Shown here piece by piece: positions 10,800 through 23,531 of a stretch of 64,000 bases of DNA (position 1 is the first letter of the stretch; each line of letters starts with the position of its first letter). The stretch spans positions 62,001 to 126,000 of the forward strand of contig JBAJFE010000049.1 in the NCBI GenBank assembly GCA_037903355.1, given 5' to 3'. Source of the DNA: Trichuris trichiura (taxonomy: Eukaryota; Nematoda; Enoplea; Trichinellida; Trichuridae). A program made the translations under genes and the position numbers. The notes beneath the pieces are model-generated. The model worked only from the letters and a program-made list of their open reading frames with translations, was not told where the DNA came from and did not search any database.

Positions 10800-12727
10800 G
10801 AGTCAGTTCACGTATAACGCGCGTTCATATAACGCGTTTTCGGTCATACTCGATTTTGAAATCGTAGCACTTTCCCACATAACGCGATTCTGTTTCCGTT
10901 CTTACGCGATTTTGCCAGCTGGAAAGCGTGGCCGTGTGGCAAAGTCTCCCCGTGTTTTCGTCCACCGAGAGCATACAAAGGCCCCGCTCTTAGCTTATGC
11001 GCGTTCCGCGGTCACGAACAAGCGAAATGTGACAAAAACTTTTAGGATTCTTATCAGAAGTAGTGTGCGACCCGGCTGTGCACCCTGCCATATGCATACT
11101 CAAAGAGGCTATTGATCGGTATTCATGTTCGGTGGAATAATTTGCGCTTGCAGGAACATCTGCACAGAGGATGCTTCCATTTTCAATTCTCCCGAAGCGC
11201 AGGCATCGCAGAGCTTTTCGAGTGAGTCGTACTACGCTTGCACAGAATCTGGAAAGCATTCACACCGTCTGATTGTGAGCACAATTCGTAAGTATTTGGT
11301 CTGATTCCGCTTTCTGAGGATAGTCTTTAAGTATCTGAAAATGTCTAAGCTTCCTGATTCGAAGTCACCTGGTAGTGGTGGAAAGAGAAAGGCGCTGACT
11401 GTTGGAGAGAAGTTTGAGACAGTAAAACGGTATGAACGGAATGAGACGACACGTGATATCGTCTAAGCTACCGGCATAAGAAAAATCAACCTAGCGGACC
11501 ATTAGGAGCAATGCACAAAAAATTAAACAGACTTGCGTAAGCGGTACCAGTTCAAGTATTGCGATGTCAATAAGAACAAGGCCTAAGATACTGGAAGAAA
11601 TGGAAAAACTACTCACCATTTGGATCGAAACTCAAACGATGAAAAGAATAGGAACAACGTTTTTCACCATAAGACAAAAAGCAGTTGCCATTTACGAAGA
11701 CCTTAAGAAACAGTCTACAAATCCTACTGAAATTCCTCCATTTACTGCTAGTAGTGGTTGGTTCTGCCGTTTCAAGATTCCATACAGTTTTTACAATGTT
11801 CGTCTCTGTTACGAAGCAGGAAGCGCGGACGTCGCTGCCGCGCAAACATTTCCAACAGAAGTACAAAACTTGGTCAAAGAAAAGGTGACCACCGAGGAGC
11901 TGGAGAAACTTTCTGTAGCAGGGGAAGCAGAAGGAAGAAAAGATGATGAAAATCAGGAAGTTCCACCACCTTCTCCGCGACAAATGACCACTGCTGTGCT
12001 TTCAGATACCCTGAAGACTATTGAACAGCGTTTACAATGGCTCGAAGACAATGATTGTAATGCAGAACGCAGCGGGAAAACCACAAGAGGTATCCGAGCT
12101 TGTTTGGAGCCATACAAGCAGCTGCTGTACGAAAGAAGTACATGTGCGAAACAAAAAAAAGCTCGAATTCTACTTTACTACAATGAAGAAACATTGTGAC
12201 GATGAGGAAGCGCTACCTTCTACATCTAATAGGACCTCAGTTGGCCCGTAACAAAGGATAGTGAGATTAAAAAAGTGAGTTCAACGGAACTCCATTCTTT
12301 CCTGGGTATGAGGTCGTTTATTTTAGACTTAGAGGGACTCTTTCCACAAGCTAAAGACGCAAGCACGCCGCTCGTGAAAGCCAGTTTGAACTCTGTCCGC
12401 TGTAAAGAGTTCTATCATAAAAGCTCTGCCGTTAACGTATGATCGCCGTAAAAGATGATGTTATTCAGACCCCGTGTAAGAGGATCCATACGTCAGCGTG
12501 CCTAACGGTAGAATAAGTAGCTCAGGTACATCATAATTCCTGTTTCTACCCAGCTTATTTAAGATATCTCTCCGTTGTTGTTTACAAGTAAACAATCCTT
12601 TTGACGCTTTGAACCAAATCGTGATTTTCCTATACTTTACATGTCTCCTATACCGCGATTTCATATAACGCGACATTTTTCAGGATTTTTAAGTGACCAA
12701 ACGCTCGCGTTATACGAGAACTGACTG
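10800..12727 (+). mobile_element. Tigger-like transposon, copy 2
   Basis: TA-flanked, 1,928 bp, and almost the same as copy 1, including the G at the first base and the TAA in the first HTH. Confidence 0.9.
11341..12251 (+). pseudogene. Tigger transposase remnant, copy 2
   Basis: Open 11564-12199 (211 codons) with the same CENP-B HTH, GWFCRFK and C-terminal segments and the same DDE deletion. It differs from copy 1 at a few residues (CYEAGSAD for CGEAGSAD). An A-run change again shifts the last 20 codons; the true C-terminus continues in another frame to 12251. Confidence 0.8.
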
Positions 12728-13597
12728 TATTTGTAGTAGGATGAATATGTCGCTGAAGTCGCAGTCAAAGTTGACTTGTGCTGTTCTGGTTTTGAACTTC
12801 TGTGTATGCAAACATTAATAAAGAATCCTCTCTTTCTCCTCTTGTACGTTTCAACGGTTTTATAGGAACGTTTCTTTGCAAAAAGATATGTTCCAGGCTG
12901 CCACGCAGACCGAGCGCGAAGCAAGAACAGTTTAATGACAGAAGCAGCGCAGCAGAGCAAGCAGCTGATCTGAACGGGCACAAGCAAACAGGGTGAGAGA
13001 ACAGTGGAGAAACGAGAAACGCCGTTCTTATCTCCGCGTGTACTATGCATATTCCTGCTATGCAGTGACTAATGACCTGAAAGTAGGTGGTTAACTTCCT
13101 GTGCCGTGAGGCACTCTTATTGACGTGTGTTCGGCGGCTATTTTCTAGCACATTTCCTTTTCGTTGGCTAGAATACCTACGCGTTTTAAAGTATTTCTTT
13201 CGTTTTGTCTTCCGTCCCTTCGTTCCTTTCGTAGCTTAGGTCAGTGCCAGGAAGATCGGATTTCATTCTCGAGAACAGCTACTGTCAACATATAACAACT
13301 CTTGAGCTGTCATTGTTCAAGATCGCCTGCGCTAAACAGAACGTAAAGCTCAATACGGAAGCCGTAAGCGATTCCTATTGGCCCATAATTTTATTTCGTT
13401 GTATTGCTCAACCCAGGTGAAGAAAGACGTACATCGGTCCTTTACCCAACACGTCTGCTACTTGCGTCAACGGGAGCAGCAACTTACTGATCAGGTTGAA
13501 ACAACATCAAACTCGAAGAACCACAACTTTTTCCAACATGAGTGCCTCCTCCAACAGAAGTTAGGTAAACTTGCTGGGAGAACTAATGCAACTCGGT
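12728..13597. repeat. Core module, right part (monomer 2)
   Basis: Homologous to 4888-5757. It ends with the intact PLE target duplication AATGCAACTCGGT (13585-13597). Confidence 0.7.
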
Positions 13598-13883
13598 GTT
13601 TGGTTTCTTTTTGTACGGATTTTTCGTGTCCCGTTGAATAGACTTTTATTAATAAACTTTTATTAATAACCTCTCCGGAGCTTTCGGGTCATTCGTCACC
13701 CGTCATCTGCGGTCATAAGTTGTAGGTATGGTTTTTGGCAGCAAATGCCATCTGTCGTTTCTGTGGTATTTAGAGCGGGCATTTTTTAAAGTTTTCCGTT
13801 GGTAGGTTCTTGCATTTGAGTCTGTCAGCGCAATTCTTTTCCTTGTTCCGTATGTCTTCTAGATTTGTCTTTTCATATTGCAT

Positions 13884-16051
13884 TCATTTTTCTTCTTCTT
13901 TCTTTCTTCTTCTTCCTTTTCCTTTTTCTTTTTCTTTTTCTTTATCTTTTTTATATCGTTTGTTGAGGGTGCAACAATTATACCTCGTCACAATATTTGT
14001 CCAAGTCCCACTTATGTCCACTCCTTGATCACGGTCATAAGTCGTATTATGTATAATATATAGTGCTTCTTTAATCCTTCTTGACCGTAAATTGTTTTCG
14101 TAACATAGAACTTTTGGATGGAGTGGTTGGGTACATTGCGTCACGTGTTCCATTACAGCAGAGGCTTGTTTGGCTTTTTCCATTGTAATTTTTGGGTCCG
14201 CGAATGGTCCGCCTCGCTGTGTGGTTAGATTGTTACCATTGTTGAGTATGGCTTTCGCGTTATGGTAACTTGTGAGCTTTTTTAAGTGTTAGTTAAATCT
14301 ATGCTCTAGGGTGTTTCCCGTTTCACCAATATAAATCCCTGATCAAGAACATTCAACCGCGTATATTAATCCTGTCTTTTGTTTGTGGGGATTTTGGTTT
14401 TGTCTGTGCGGAGAATTGCCCTGAGGTTGGGCGAACTCTTGAGAAAGACTCTGAAGCCTAATCTTTTTCCTAATTGGATAATCTTTTCACCTAACCCTGC
14501 CACATAAGGAATAACCAGACAAGTGTCGTGCGGAGTGTTTTGCTTTGGAAACTGACGTGTGCGAAGCCTGTGGTTGAACACTTGGTTGATAAAGGATTTA
14601 GGATACCCGTTTTTGTAGACGACTTTTCTGATGTAGTTAATTTCTGGCTGGAGATATTCGGGACTGCATAAATTGAACGCTCTGTCTATCATTCCGGAGA
14701 GGATACCACGCATTACTCAGCGTGGATGATGCGATGAGAAATTAAGCTATTGGTCAGTGTGTGTTGGTTTTCTGTAAACTCCGGTTTTTAGTCCTTGATT
14801 AGTGCGAATAATCAGTGTGTCAAGGAAGGGGAGGGTTCGATTTAGTTCTTTCTCCATTGTGAAAACGATTTGATTGGGGCAGACGCTATTAAGAAATTCT
14901 AGAAACTGTTGCTCCTTTCCATCTTTGGTAATTACGAAGATGTCATCTACGTATCTTTTGAATAGTCGTGGGGCTATTTGCCTATCTACCGCTTTCAACA
15001 TTTGTCTTTCACAACTCTCCATGAATATTTCGGCCAGGATAGCAGACAGTGGGTTTCCCATAGGTACACCTTTAGATTGTTTGTAGAACTTATTATCAGA
15101 CATGAAGTAGTTGCTTTCTTGCATGCAGAATGATACCAACTTGACAATGTGGAAACGAATTAACTTGGTTCTGGTGAACAAATTTGTGTCTGTATTGAGG
15201 GGATTTTGTAGTGTATCGAGACTTTGTGAAATCGGAATGCTAGGGAACAAATCTTTGACATCGTAGCTAACTAAGATTTCTTCCGGTTTTAGATAGTATT
15301 CTCGTATTTTGTTGACGAGGGTGTTTCTATTTTTGACGAATTACGCTTCTTTGCCAGTTAGTGGTTTGATCTCCTTTTTCAAATATCGTCTGAGCTCACT
15401 TGTGGTGCTGTTAATTGTGGAAACTATTGGTCTTAGTGGGACCTCCTGTTTGTGCACTTTAGGCAGGCCGTAGAGCTGAGGGGGTCTGTAATTTGATGTG
15501 AACCTAAGATGCTTCGCTATCTTGATGATTTCTGGTTCCTTGGTTTCTGTGCCGTATGTCATGAGAAGGGAACGAAGATTGTTCCGTGACAAATCTGTAG
15601 GGTCATTGGGCAAAGGTGTATAACTGTCAGTGTTCAGGATAGCTGTCATTTTTTCGTTGTAGGTGGTTCTGTCGAGTAGGATAATTCTATTGCCTTTATC
15701 TGCTTTAGTTATAATTCTATCAGGCTGCCTTTTAAGTCGGTTTAAGCAGTTGACCTCATATGGGCTTAAGTTTGGGGTGGCGTTTAAGCGGTGATCTAGG
15801 ATTAGCGTAGATAAATCCCGCTTGATCTGCGTGGCTTTCTGTGGATCAACTGAAGATAGGCTGTCTTCAACCGAGGCAACGATGTCAAGAAGGGGTGACT
15901 GTTTAGGAGTTGGTACAAAGTTCAGTCTTTTTCTCAGGATAGCTTTCTCACTTTCGTTTAGAGGTAAGGAGCTGAGATTTATTACCTTTGTGTTTAGGTC
16001 TGAACCTCTGGTTCTTTGCGGAGGATTTCTGTAGGAGTTTCGAGTAGTCAT
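13884..16051 (-). pseudogene. PLE RT + GIY-YIG protein, copy 2
   Basis: From an in-frame ATG at 16051 (MTTRNSYRNPP) the frame runs through the N-terminal region and ADKGNRIILLD to a TAA at 15343-15341. It continues in the same frame through the RT palm (MFPSIP, VPMGNPLSAILAEIFM, RYVDDIFVI) to a TAG at 14749-14747, then to 14366. A 1-nt deletion in an A run near 14378 shifts the frame just before the GIY-YIG motif, and the endonuclease end is open at 14183-13884. The YVDD box is intact. Confidence 0.8.
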
Positions 16052-16092
16052 CGGGAATCTGACCTGAAGGCTTTCAAATTTTTTTTTAGCAC

Positions 16093-16383
16093 TTGTTTCT
16101 GCGATATGGAATCTGTTTTTTGGCGAAGTTCAAATGCCACATTGGTGAAACGGGAAACACCCTTCAGCATAGATTTAACGAACGCTTAAAAGAGGTCACA
16201 AGTTACAATAACGCGAAAGCCATACTCAACAATGGTACCAATCTAACCACACAGCGAGGCAGAGCAATCGTGGACCCAAAAATTACAATGGAAGAAGCCA
16301 AACAAGCCTCTGCTGTAGTGGAACACGCGGCGCAATGTACCCAACCACTCCATCCAGAAGTTCTATGTTACGAAAACAATTAA
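16093..16383 (+). pseudogene. Inverted GIY-YIG fragment (copy 2 + arm), truncated
   Basis: Open from HIGETGNTLQHRFNERLKE to a TAA at 16381-16383 (LRL codon lost), so it is shorter than the other + arms. It has LTTQRG and TQCTQPLHP, the variants of the - strand arms, unlike most + arms. Confidence 0.75.
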
Positions 16384-16796
16384 CGGTTAAGCAGCATTCA
16401 AGACGCACGATATATTAGACGTAATACGACCTATAAGCGCGATCAAGGAGTGGACATAAGTAGGATTTGGACAAATATTGTGACGCGGTATAATTGTTGC
16501 TTACTGAACAAATGAAATAAAAAAGAAAAAGAAAAAAAAAGGAAGAAGAAGAAAAATGAATGCAATATGAAAAGACAAATCTAGAAGACATACGGAATAA
16601 GGAAACGAATTGCGATGACAGACTCAAATGCAAGAACCTACAAACGGAAAACTTTAGAAAATGCGCGCTTTAAAATCCACAGAAACGACAGATGGCATTC
16701 GCTGCCAAAAACCATACCTACAACTTATGACCGCTGATGACAGCTCACGAATGACCCGAAGCTCCGGAGAGTTTATTAACAAAAGTTCATTAATAA

Positions 16797-17153
16797 GATA
16801 TAATGTCTTCGTACGGGACCAAATAATTTCATTTTGGCTTCTTTTGTACCGCTGATAACGGGTCAGGTTCGGACCCGAAAGCTACGGACATTTTATTAAG
16901 AAAAGTTTAGGTCTCTGCCAAAGTTGGTCGGATGGGGCGGCTTGCAACCATAAAGACTGACCCGACTGGCGGTACAATTACGCTGATGACTGGCCACGGA
17001 GAGGCCCGAAACCTCCGTTAAGTTTTTTAAAATAAAATAAACTTTTAGAAGAACGGGTTGCAAAATTCCTCGAAAAATTTCAGAATGAAAAAAGTTCATT
17101 AATAAAAGTTTATTCAACGGGAAACAGAAAATCCGTACAAAAGAAGCCAAAAT
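16797..17153. mobile_element. Small PLE-derived insertion with left tail
   Basis: An insert of about 357 bp is flanked by AAGTTCATTAATAA on both sides (16783-16796; second copy near 17154). The left end is the tail GATATAATGTCTTCG...TTTTGGCTTCTTTTGTAC. The right end is ...CCGTACAAAAGAAGCC. The tail is on the left here but on the right in the full PLEs. It holds two hammerhead-like cores (CTGATAA near 16854; CTGATGA 16983) and no coding sequence. The right boundary is good to a few bases. Confidence 0.65.
16983..17011 (+). ncRNA. Hammerhead-like core with divergent stem
   Basis: CTGATGA (16983-16989) and GAAA (17008-17011) enclose CTGGCCACGGAGAGGCCC. The stem (GGCC/GGCC) differs in sequence from the usual GGGTCA/TGACCC copies but still pairs, while both core motifs are kept. 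That pattern suggests an RNA fold. Confidence 0.4.
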
Positions 17154-17256
17154 CAAGTTCATTAATAAAAGCCTATTCAAGGGGACACAAAAAATCCGCA
17201 CAAAAAGAAACCAAACAGTGAAATTATTTGGTCCCGTACGAAGACAGTATATCTTC

Positions 17257-18549
17257 AATGCAACCTGGTTTCGAAAGTCGACCAAGGGAGAGCATTAGGA
17301 AATTTTCGCCTTCTATTGCACTTTAACTTTATACCTTGAGATTTCTCTTAGCTATGTTTTTAAGCCGTTTCTAAGGATGCTCTGCGGAAATTTCTTCAAA
17401 AAGTTGCTAAAGCCAGTGGAAACCGCAACCGTTGTTGCGACCAGTTCCAGGACTTGCTTAACAGGTGTGTTCTTCACGTTCTGTGAGCGCCTCTTAATCA
17501 GCTCCCTCGCAGAGTTTACCTGTTTGATGATGAGCCATGCGAATCGCCCAGTGTTTTCTTAAACATTAACCACGACGCTGTGCGAAAGGCCATTTGTTTG
17601 TTCGGTGATATCAAAATAGATAAGCATTTGAAGGTAAAGTGACAATGCAACTTAAGTGCAGAAGTCTATTATTGTTCCATTCAGGCTCCGTCCCACCTAC
17701 CTCACGCGCGTGAAAATTATGGCGAGGAAGAGTTCCTGCACGGTCTTTTACGAAAGAAGGGACTGCCTTTTTCCGATACTGTATATCGTTTTGGATGTCT
17801 ATTTTTTTCTGTTAGTTGTGATTTACCTAGCTGTCCATGCGCCGTCCTCGCCCTTTGTCACATCCAGACAGTTTAGCCTCGTGTAGAAGTCTTACGGCTA
17901 ACTTAAGCGACGAAGAGAAGAAACTGACTGGGACACTTGCAGGCAAATCGTGCTCGACGCACTGCGGTTCTTCGCAGCTGAAGCGTAGGAATGGTGTGTA
18001 CAGTTGGCTGGATTACATCAAGAATAACGCAGAAATGCACCCATCCATCGTTTCAAGTCGCTTCATCATGGGAGAGGTACATTTTAATCTTGTAACTCAT
18101 TAATCAGCTTGTAGCCCTTCAATGATTTAGGCTGGGAGCAGTGTTTTACGTGCTGCAACAAAAACAAAGATCGAAAGTGACGTACGCTCACTTGCTTTGG
18201 TGAGAAGGCGATTTTATGTACTTCTCTTTGAGCACATAACTTTTCTTTACGGGATCTTAAACCTTCATGAGGCGGAATGTTATTTACAGAGATAGTCTTG
18301 TTGGATTTTTAGTAAAGCTTCAGCTTTCAGCCGTTTCACCTTCGCTCCTCTTCAGCAGCTGAAATATAAAAGTACACTTGAACTTCCGTAAGTTGACTAG
18401 CCAAGAGGCGGAAGAAAACTAGTCAGCATTAGGAGGTTGTTGGTATAAAAGGGACCGACTGAATAGATTAGTATCTGTACGCGTTTTTTCTGCTGCAGAG
18501 CGGCTATTTTATAGCCAGGTGCGTACAAATAACCTTGCAGAATTATATA
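17257..18549. repeat. Core module, left part (monomer 3)
   Basis: Homologous to 1669-2960 but more diverged than monomers 1-2. A TATAAAAG box lies near 18366. Confidence 0.7.
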
Positions 18550-20478
18550 GAGTCAGTTGACGTATAACGCGCGTTCATATAACGCGTTTTCGGTCATACT
18601 CGATTTTGAAATCGTAGCACTTTCTCACATAACGCGATTCTGTTTCCGTTCTTCCGCGAATTTGCCAGCTGGAAAACGAGGGCGTGTAGCAAAGTCTCCC
18701 CGTGTTTTCGTCCACCGAGAGCAAACAAATGCCGCGCTGTTAGCTTACCCGCGTTCCGCGGTTACGAACAAGCGAAATGTGACCAAAGCTTTTGGGATTC
18801 TTATTAGAAGTAGTGTCCAACCCAGCTGTGCTCCCTGCAATATGCATACTCAAACAGGCTGTTGATCGGTATTCATGTTCGGTGGAGTAATTTGCGCTTG
18901 CAGGAACATCCGCACAGACGATGCTTTCATTTTCAATTCTCCCGAAGCGCGGGCATCGTAGAGCTTTTCCAGTGAGTCGTAGTACGCTTGCACAGAACCT
19001 GTAAAGCATTCACACCGTCTGATTGCGAGCACACTTCGTAAGTATTTTGTCTGATTCGGCCATCTGAGGATAGTCTTTAACTATCTGAAAAAGACTAAGC
19101 CTCCTGATTCGAAGTCACCTGGTAGTGGTGGAAAAAGAAAGGCGCTGACTGTTGGGGAGAAGTTTGAGATACTAAAACGATATGAAGGGAATGAGACGAC
19201 ACGTGATATCGTCAAAGATACCGGCATAAGAAAAAGCAACCTTGCGGGCCATTAGGACCAATGTAGAAAAAATTAAACAGACTTGCGTAAGCGGTACCAG
19301 TTCAAGTATTGCGATGTCAATAAGAAAAAGGCCTAAGATACTGGAAGAAATGGAAAAACTACTCAGCATCTGGATCGAAACTCAAACGATGAAAAGAATA
19401 GGAACAACGTTTTTCACCATAAGACAAAAAGCAGTTGCCATTTACGAAGACCTTAAGAAACAGTCTACAAATCCTACTGAAATTCCTCCATTTACTGCGA
19501 GTAGTGGTTAGTTCTGCCGTTTCTAGAATCCATAGAGTTTTTACAATGTTCGTCTCTGGGGCAAAGCAGGAAGCGCGGACGTCGATGGCGCGTAAACATT
19601 TTCTACAGAAGTGCAAAACTTGGTCAAAGAAAAGGTGGCCACCGAGGAGCTGCGGAAACTTTCTGTAGCAGGGGAAGCAGAAGGAACAAAAGATGATGAA
19701 AATCAGGAAGTTCCTCCGCCTCCCCCGCGACAATTGACCTCTGCTGAGCTTTCAGATACCCTGAAGACTATTGAACAGCGTTTACACTGGCTCGAAGACA
19801 ATGATTGTAATGCAGAACGCAGCGGGAAAACCACAAGAGGTATCCGAGCTTGTTTGGAGCCATACAAGCAGCTGCTGTACGAAAGAAGTACATGTGCGAC
19901 ACAAAAAAAAGCTCGAAGTCTACTTTACTACAATGAAGAAAGATACTGACGATGAGGAAGCGCTACCTTCTACATCTAATAGGACCTCAGTTGGCCCGTA
20001 ACAAAGGATAGTGAGATTAAAAAAGTGAGTTCAACGGAACTGCATTCTTTCCTGTGTATCAGGTCGTTTATTTTAGGACTTAGAGGGACTCTTTCCACAA
20101 GCTAAAGACGCAAGCACGCCGCTCGTGAAAGCCAGTTTAAACTCTGTCCGCAGTAAAGAGTTCTATCAAAAAAGCTCTGCCGTTAACGTATGATCGCCGT
20201 AAAAGATGCTGTTATTCAGACCCCGTGTAAGAGGATCCATACGTCAGCGTGCCTAACGGTAGAATACGTTGCTAAGGTACATCATAATTCCTGTTTCTAC
20301 CCAGCTTATGTAAGATATCTCTCCGTTGTTGTTTACACGTAAACAATCCTTTTGACGCTTTCAACCAGATCGTGATTTTCCTATACTTTACATGTCTCCT
20401 ATAACGCGATTTCATATGACGGGACATTTTTCAGGATCTTTAAGTGACCAAACGCTCGCGTTATACGAGAACTGACTG
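18550..20478 (+). mobile_element. Tigger-like transposon, copy 3
   Basis: TA-flanked, about 1.93 kb, with the same termini and ATAACGCG boxes as the other copies. Confidence 0.9.
19242..20001 (+). pseudogene. Tigger transposase remnant, copy 3
   Basis: The frame is open 19242-19511 (including the linker TCVSGTSSSIAM before the CENP-B HTH). It stops at TAG 19509-19511, where other copies encode the Trp of GWFCRF. A second stop lies near 19592. The C-terminal part is open 19611-19949. The DDE domain is absent as elsewhere. Confidence 0.78.
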
Positions 20479-21079
20479 TATCTGTCGTAGGATGAATATG
20501 TCGCTGAAGTCGCAGTCAAAGTTGACTTGTGCTGTTCTGGATTTGAACTTCTGTGTATGCAAACATTAATAAGGAATCCTCTCTTTCTCCTCTTGTACGT
20601 TTCAACGGTTTTATAGGAACGTTTCTTTGGAAAAAGATATGTTCCAGGCTGGCACGCAGACCGAGCGCGAAGCAAGAACAGTTTAATGACAGAAGCAGCG
20701 CAGCAGAGCAAGCAGCTGATCTGAACGGGCAGAAGCAAACAGGGTGAGAGAACAGTGCAGAAAAGAGAAACGCCGTTCTTATCTCCGCGTGTACTATGCA
20801 AATTCCTGCTATACAGTGACTAATGACCTGAAAGTAGGTCGTTAACTTCCTGTGCCGTGAGGCACTCTTATTGACGTGTGTTCGGCGGCTATTTTCTAGC
20901 ACATTTCCTTTTGGTTGGCTAGAATACGTACGCGTTTTAAAGCATTTCTTTGGTTTTGTCTCCCATCCTGTCGTTCCTTTCGTACCTTAAGTCAGTGCCA
21001 GGAAGATCGGATTTCATTCTCGAGAACAACTACCGTCAACATATAACAGCTCTTGAGCTGTCATTGTTCAAGATCGCCG
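20479..21079. repeat. Core module, right part, truncated (monomer 3)
   Basis: It follows the right-core sequence to AAGATCGCC near 21078, then jumps to left-core sequence (GCGTTTCACCTTC). The last 270 bp of the right core, including the PLE target, are missing. Confidence 0.75.
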
Positions 21080-21298
21080 GCGTTTCACCTTCACTCCTCT
21101 TCAGCGGCTGAACTATAAAAGTACAGTTGAACTTCCGTAAGTTGACTAGCCAAGAGGCGGAAGAAAACTAGTCAGCATAAGGAGGTTGTTGGTATAAGGG
21201 GGACCGACTGAATAGATTAGTATCTGTACGCGTTTTTTCTGCTGCACAGCGGCTATTTTATAGCCAGGTGCGTACAAATAACCTTGCAGAATCATATA
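21080..21298. repeat. Core module, left part, duplicated end
   Basis: Only the last 219 bp of a left core, joined out of register. It contains CTATAAAAG and leads straight into Tigger copy 4. Confidence 0.75.
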
Positions 21299-22926
21299 GA
21301 GTCAGTTGACGTATAACGCGCGTTCATATAACGCGTTTTCGGTCATACTCGATTTTGAAATCGTAGCACTTTCTCACATAACGCGATTCTGTCTCCGTTC
21401 TTACGCGAATTTGCCAGCTGGAAAGCGTGGGCGTGTGCAAAGTCTCCCCGTGTTTTCATCCACCGATTGCAAACAAAGGCCGCGCTGTTAGCTTATGCGC
21501 GTTCCGCGGTCACGAACAAGCTAAATGTGACAAAAACTTTCAGGATTGTTATCAGAAGTAGTGTCCTACCCAGCTGTGCACCCTGCAATATGCATACTCA
21601 AACAGGGTACTGATCGGTATTCATGTTCAGTGGAATAATTTGCGCTTGCAGGAACATCTGCACAGACGATGCTTCCATTTTCAGTTCTTTCGAAGCGCAG
21701 GCATTGCAGAGCTTTTCCAGTCAGTCGTAGTACGCTTGCACAGAATCTGGAAAGCATTCACACCGTCTGATTGCGAGCACAATTCGTAAGTATTTTGTCT
21801 GATTCCGCTATCTGAGGATAGTCTTTAAGTACCTGAAAATGTCTAAGCTTCCTGATTCGAAGTCACCTGGTAGTGGTGGAGAAAGAAAGGCGCTGACTGT
21901 TGGAGAGACGTTTGAGATACTAAAACGGTATGAACGGAATGAGACGACACGTGATATCGTCAAAGCTACCGGCATGAGAAAAATCAACCTGGCGGACCAT
22001 TAGGAGCAATGCAGAAAAAATTAAACAGACTTGCGTAAGCGGTACCAGTTCAAGTATTGCGATGTCAATAAGAACAAGGCCTAAGATACTGGAAGAAATG
22101 GAAAAACTACTCAGCATTTGGATCGAAACTCAAACGACGAAAAGAATAGGAACAACGTTTTCACCATAAGACAAAAAGCAGTTGCCATTTACGAAGACCT
22201 TAAGAAACAGTCTACAAATCCTCCTGAAATTCCTCCATTTACTGCTAGTGGTGGTTGGTTCTGCCGTTTCAAGAATCGATACTGTTTTTACAATGTTCGT
22301 CTCTGTGGCGAAGCAGGAAGCGCGGACGTCGATGCCGCGCAAACATTTCCAACAGAAGTACAAACCTTGGTCAAAGAAAAGGTGACCACCGAGGAGCTGC
22401 AGAAACTTTCTGTAGCAGGGGAAGCAGAAGGAAGAGAAGAGGATGAAAATCAGGAAGTTCCTCCGCGACAAATGACCACTGCTGAGCTTTCAGATACCCT
22501 GAAGACTATTGAACAGCGTTTACCATGGCTCGAAGACAATGATTGTAATGCAGAACGCAGCGGGAAAACCCCAAGAGGTATCCGATCTTGTTTGGAGCCA
22601 TACAAGCAGCTGCTGTACGAAAGAAGTACATGTTCGAAAAAAAACTCGAATTCTACTTTACTACAATGAAGAAACATTGTGACGATGAGGAAGCGCTACC
22701 TTCTGCATCTAATAGGACCTCAGTTGGCCCGTAACAAAGGATAGTGAGATTAAAAAAGTGAGTTCAACGGAACTCCATTCTTTCCTGGGTATGAGGTCGT
22801 TTATTTTCAGTACTTAGAGGGACTCTTTCCACAAGCTAAAGACGCAAGCACGCCGCTCGTGAAAGCCAGTTTGAGCTCTGTCCGCTGTAAAGAGTTCTAT
22901 CATAAAAGCTCTGCCGTTAACGTATG
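21299..22926 (+). mobile_element. Tigger-like transposon, copy 4 (right end lost)
   Basis: The left end is normal (TA before GAGTCAGTTG). The element is cut at GTTAACGTATG (22926), where gypsy sequence starts, so the right inverted repeat is missing. Confidence 0.88.
22118..22669 (+). pseudogene. Tigger transposase remnant, copy 4
   Basis: A T-run deletion (AACGTTTTCACC) shifts the CENP-B HTH out of frame with its start. From there 183 codons are open: VFTIRQKAVAIYEDLKK, GWFCRFKNRYCF, GEAGSADVDAA, VTTEELQKL, then a 9-nt-shorter Pro stretch (EVPPRQMTTAELSDTL). The T deletion is shared with copies 7 and 9, and the Pro deletion with copy 7, which defines a sub-lineage. Confidence 0.78.
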
Positions 22927-23086
22927 TATTTTGTGCTTGTTCGTCCGAGCCTTTAATCAGTAACAACGCATAAAAATCCAACAATTAGGTCAGTAATCGG
23001 CCCCTGTCTGATAAAACTGCACTACTATAAACCAAGTGGGCAACAATGGTCCGCGGGTTCAGATGCATGGTCCTTCGGACACAACA
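22927..23086 (-). repeat. Partial gypsy 3' LTR
   Basis: It begins TGTTGTGTCCGAAGG directly after a G-rich polypurine tract (about 23087-23099) that follows the pol stop. TG start plus PPT fits an LTR 5' boundary. No second LTR or CA end is seen in the window. Confidence 0.6.
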
Positions 23087-23096
23087 TCCGCCCGCC

Positions 23097-23363
23097 CTAA
23101 GTGACATAATCATCTAAGTACTTGGGACGCCGAATTCGGCGTACTAGTCTCTCTTCAGGGACTGCTCCATGTTCCAGCGTTTGTTCCTTGTTGGGCGTTG
23201 GCAACTGAGCAGGCGGTGCGTGATCCGTGAGCGTGCTACGGCCCGTCTGTCCTAACGTCTCTTCCAAAGTATTTGGGCATGATCTTTCGCGCTCTTCGTT
23301 GGGTGCTACAGTATCATCAATTGGAGAAGGGAAACAGGCGCCCCGTATGGTCTCATCAACCAC
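23097..23363 (-). pseudogene. Gypsy pol C-terminal tail
   Basis: An open stretch rich in Pro/Glu/Arg ends RRIRRPKYLDDYVT stop, the kind of basic RRxxRxRRPPxxxxDY tail that closes many gypsy polyproteins. It is out of frame with the integrase, so a frameshift lies between 23532 and 23363. Confidence 0.6.
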
Positions 23364-23531
23364 AGGGCTGGGTGGTGCTTCTCCTGTTCTTCTACTTCAC
23401 AGATGATCAATGGACTGACGTACGCGTAAGTCTTCCTCTGCGAGTTCCACCCAGAACGACCGTGGGGATATTACTGCCTGTATAACTCCGGGAACCCACT
23501 TGGTCGAGCAGTGTGGGTGGAAATCACGAGC

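Larger units (their letters stand above)
13598..17256 (-). mobile_element. Penelope-like element, copy 2
   Basis: It lies between AATGCAACTCGGT (13585-13597) and a mutated duplicate AATGCAACCTGGT (17257-17269). The - arm and endonuclease span 13598 to about 14350, the RT to about 16075, and the + arm about 16138-17256. The + arm is lengthened by a nested PLE-derived insert at 16797-17153. Confidence 0.88.
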
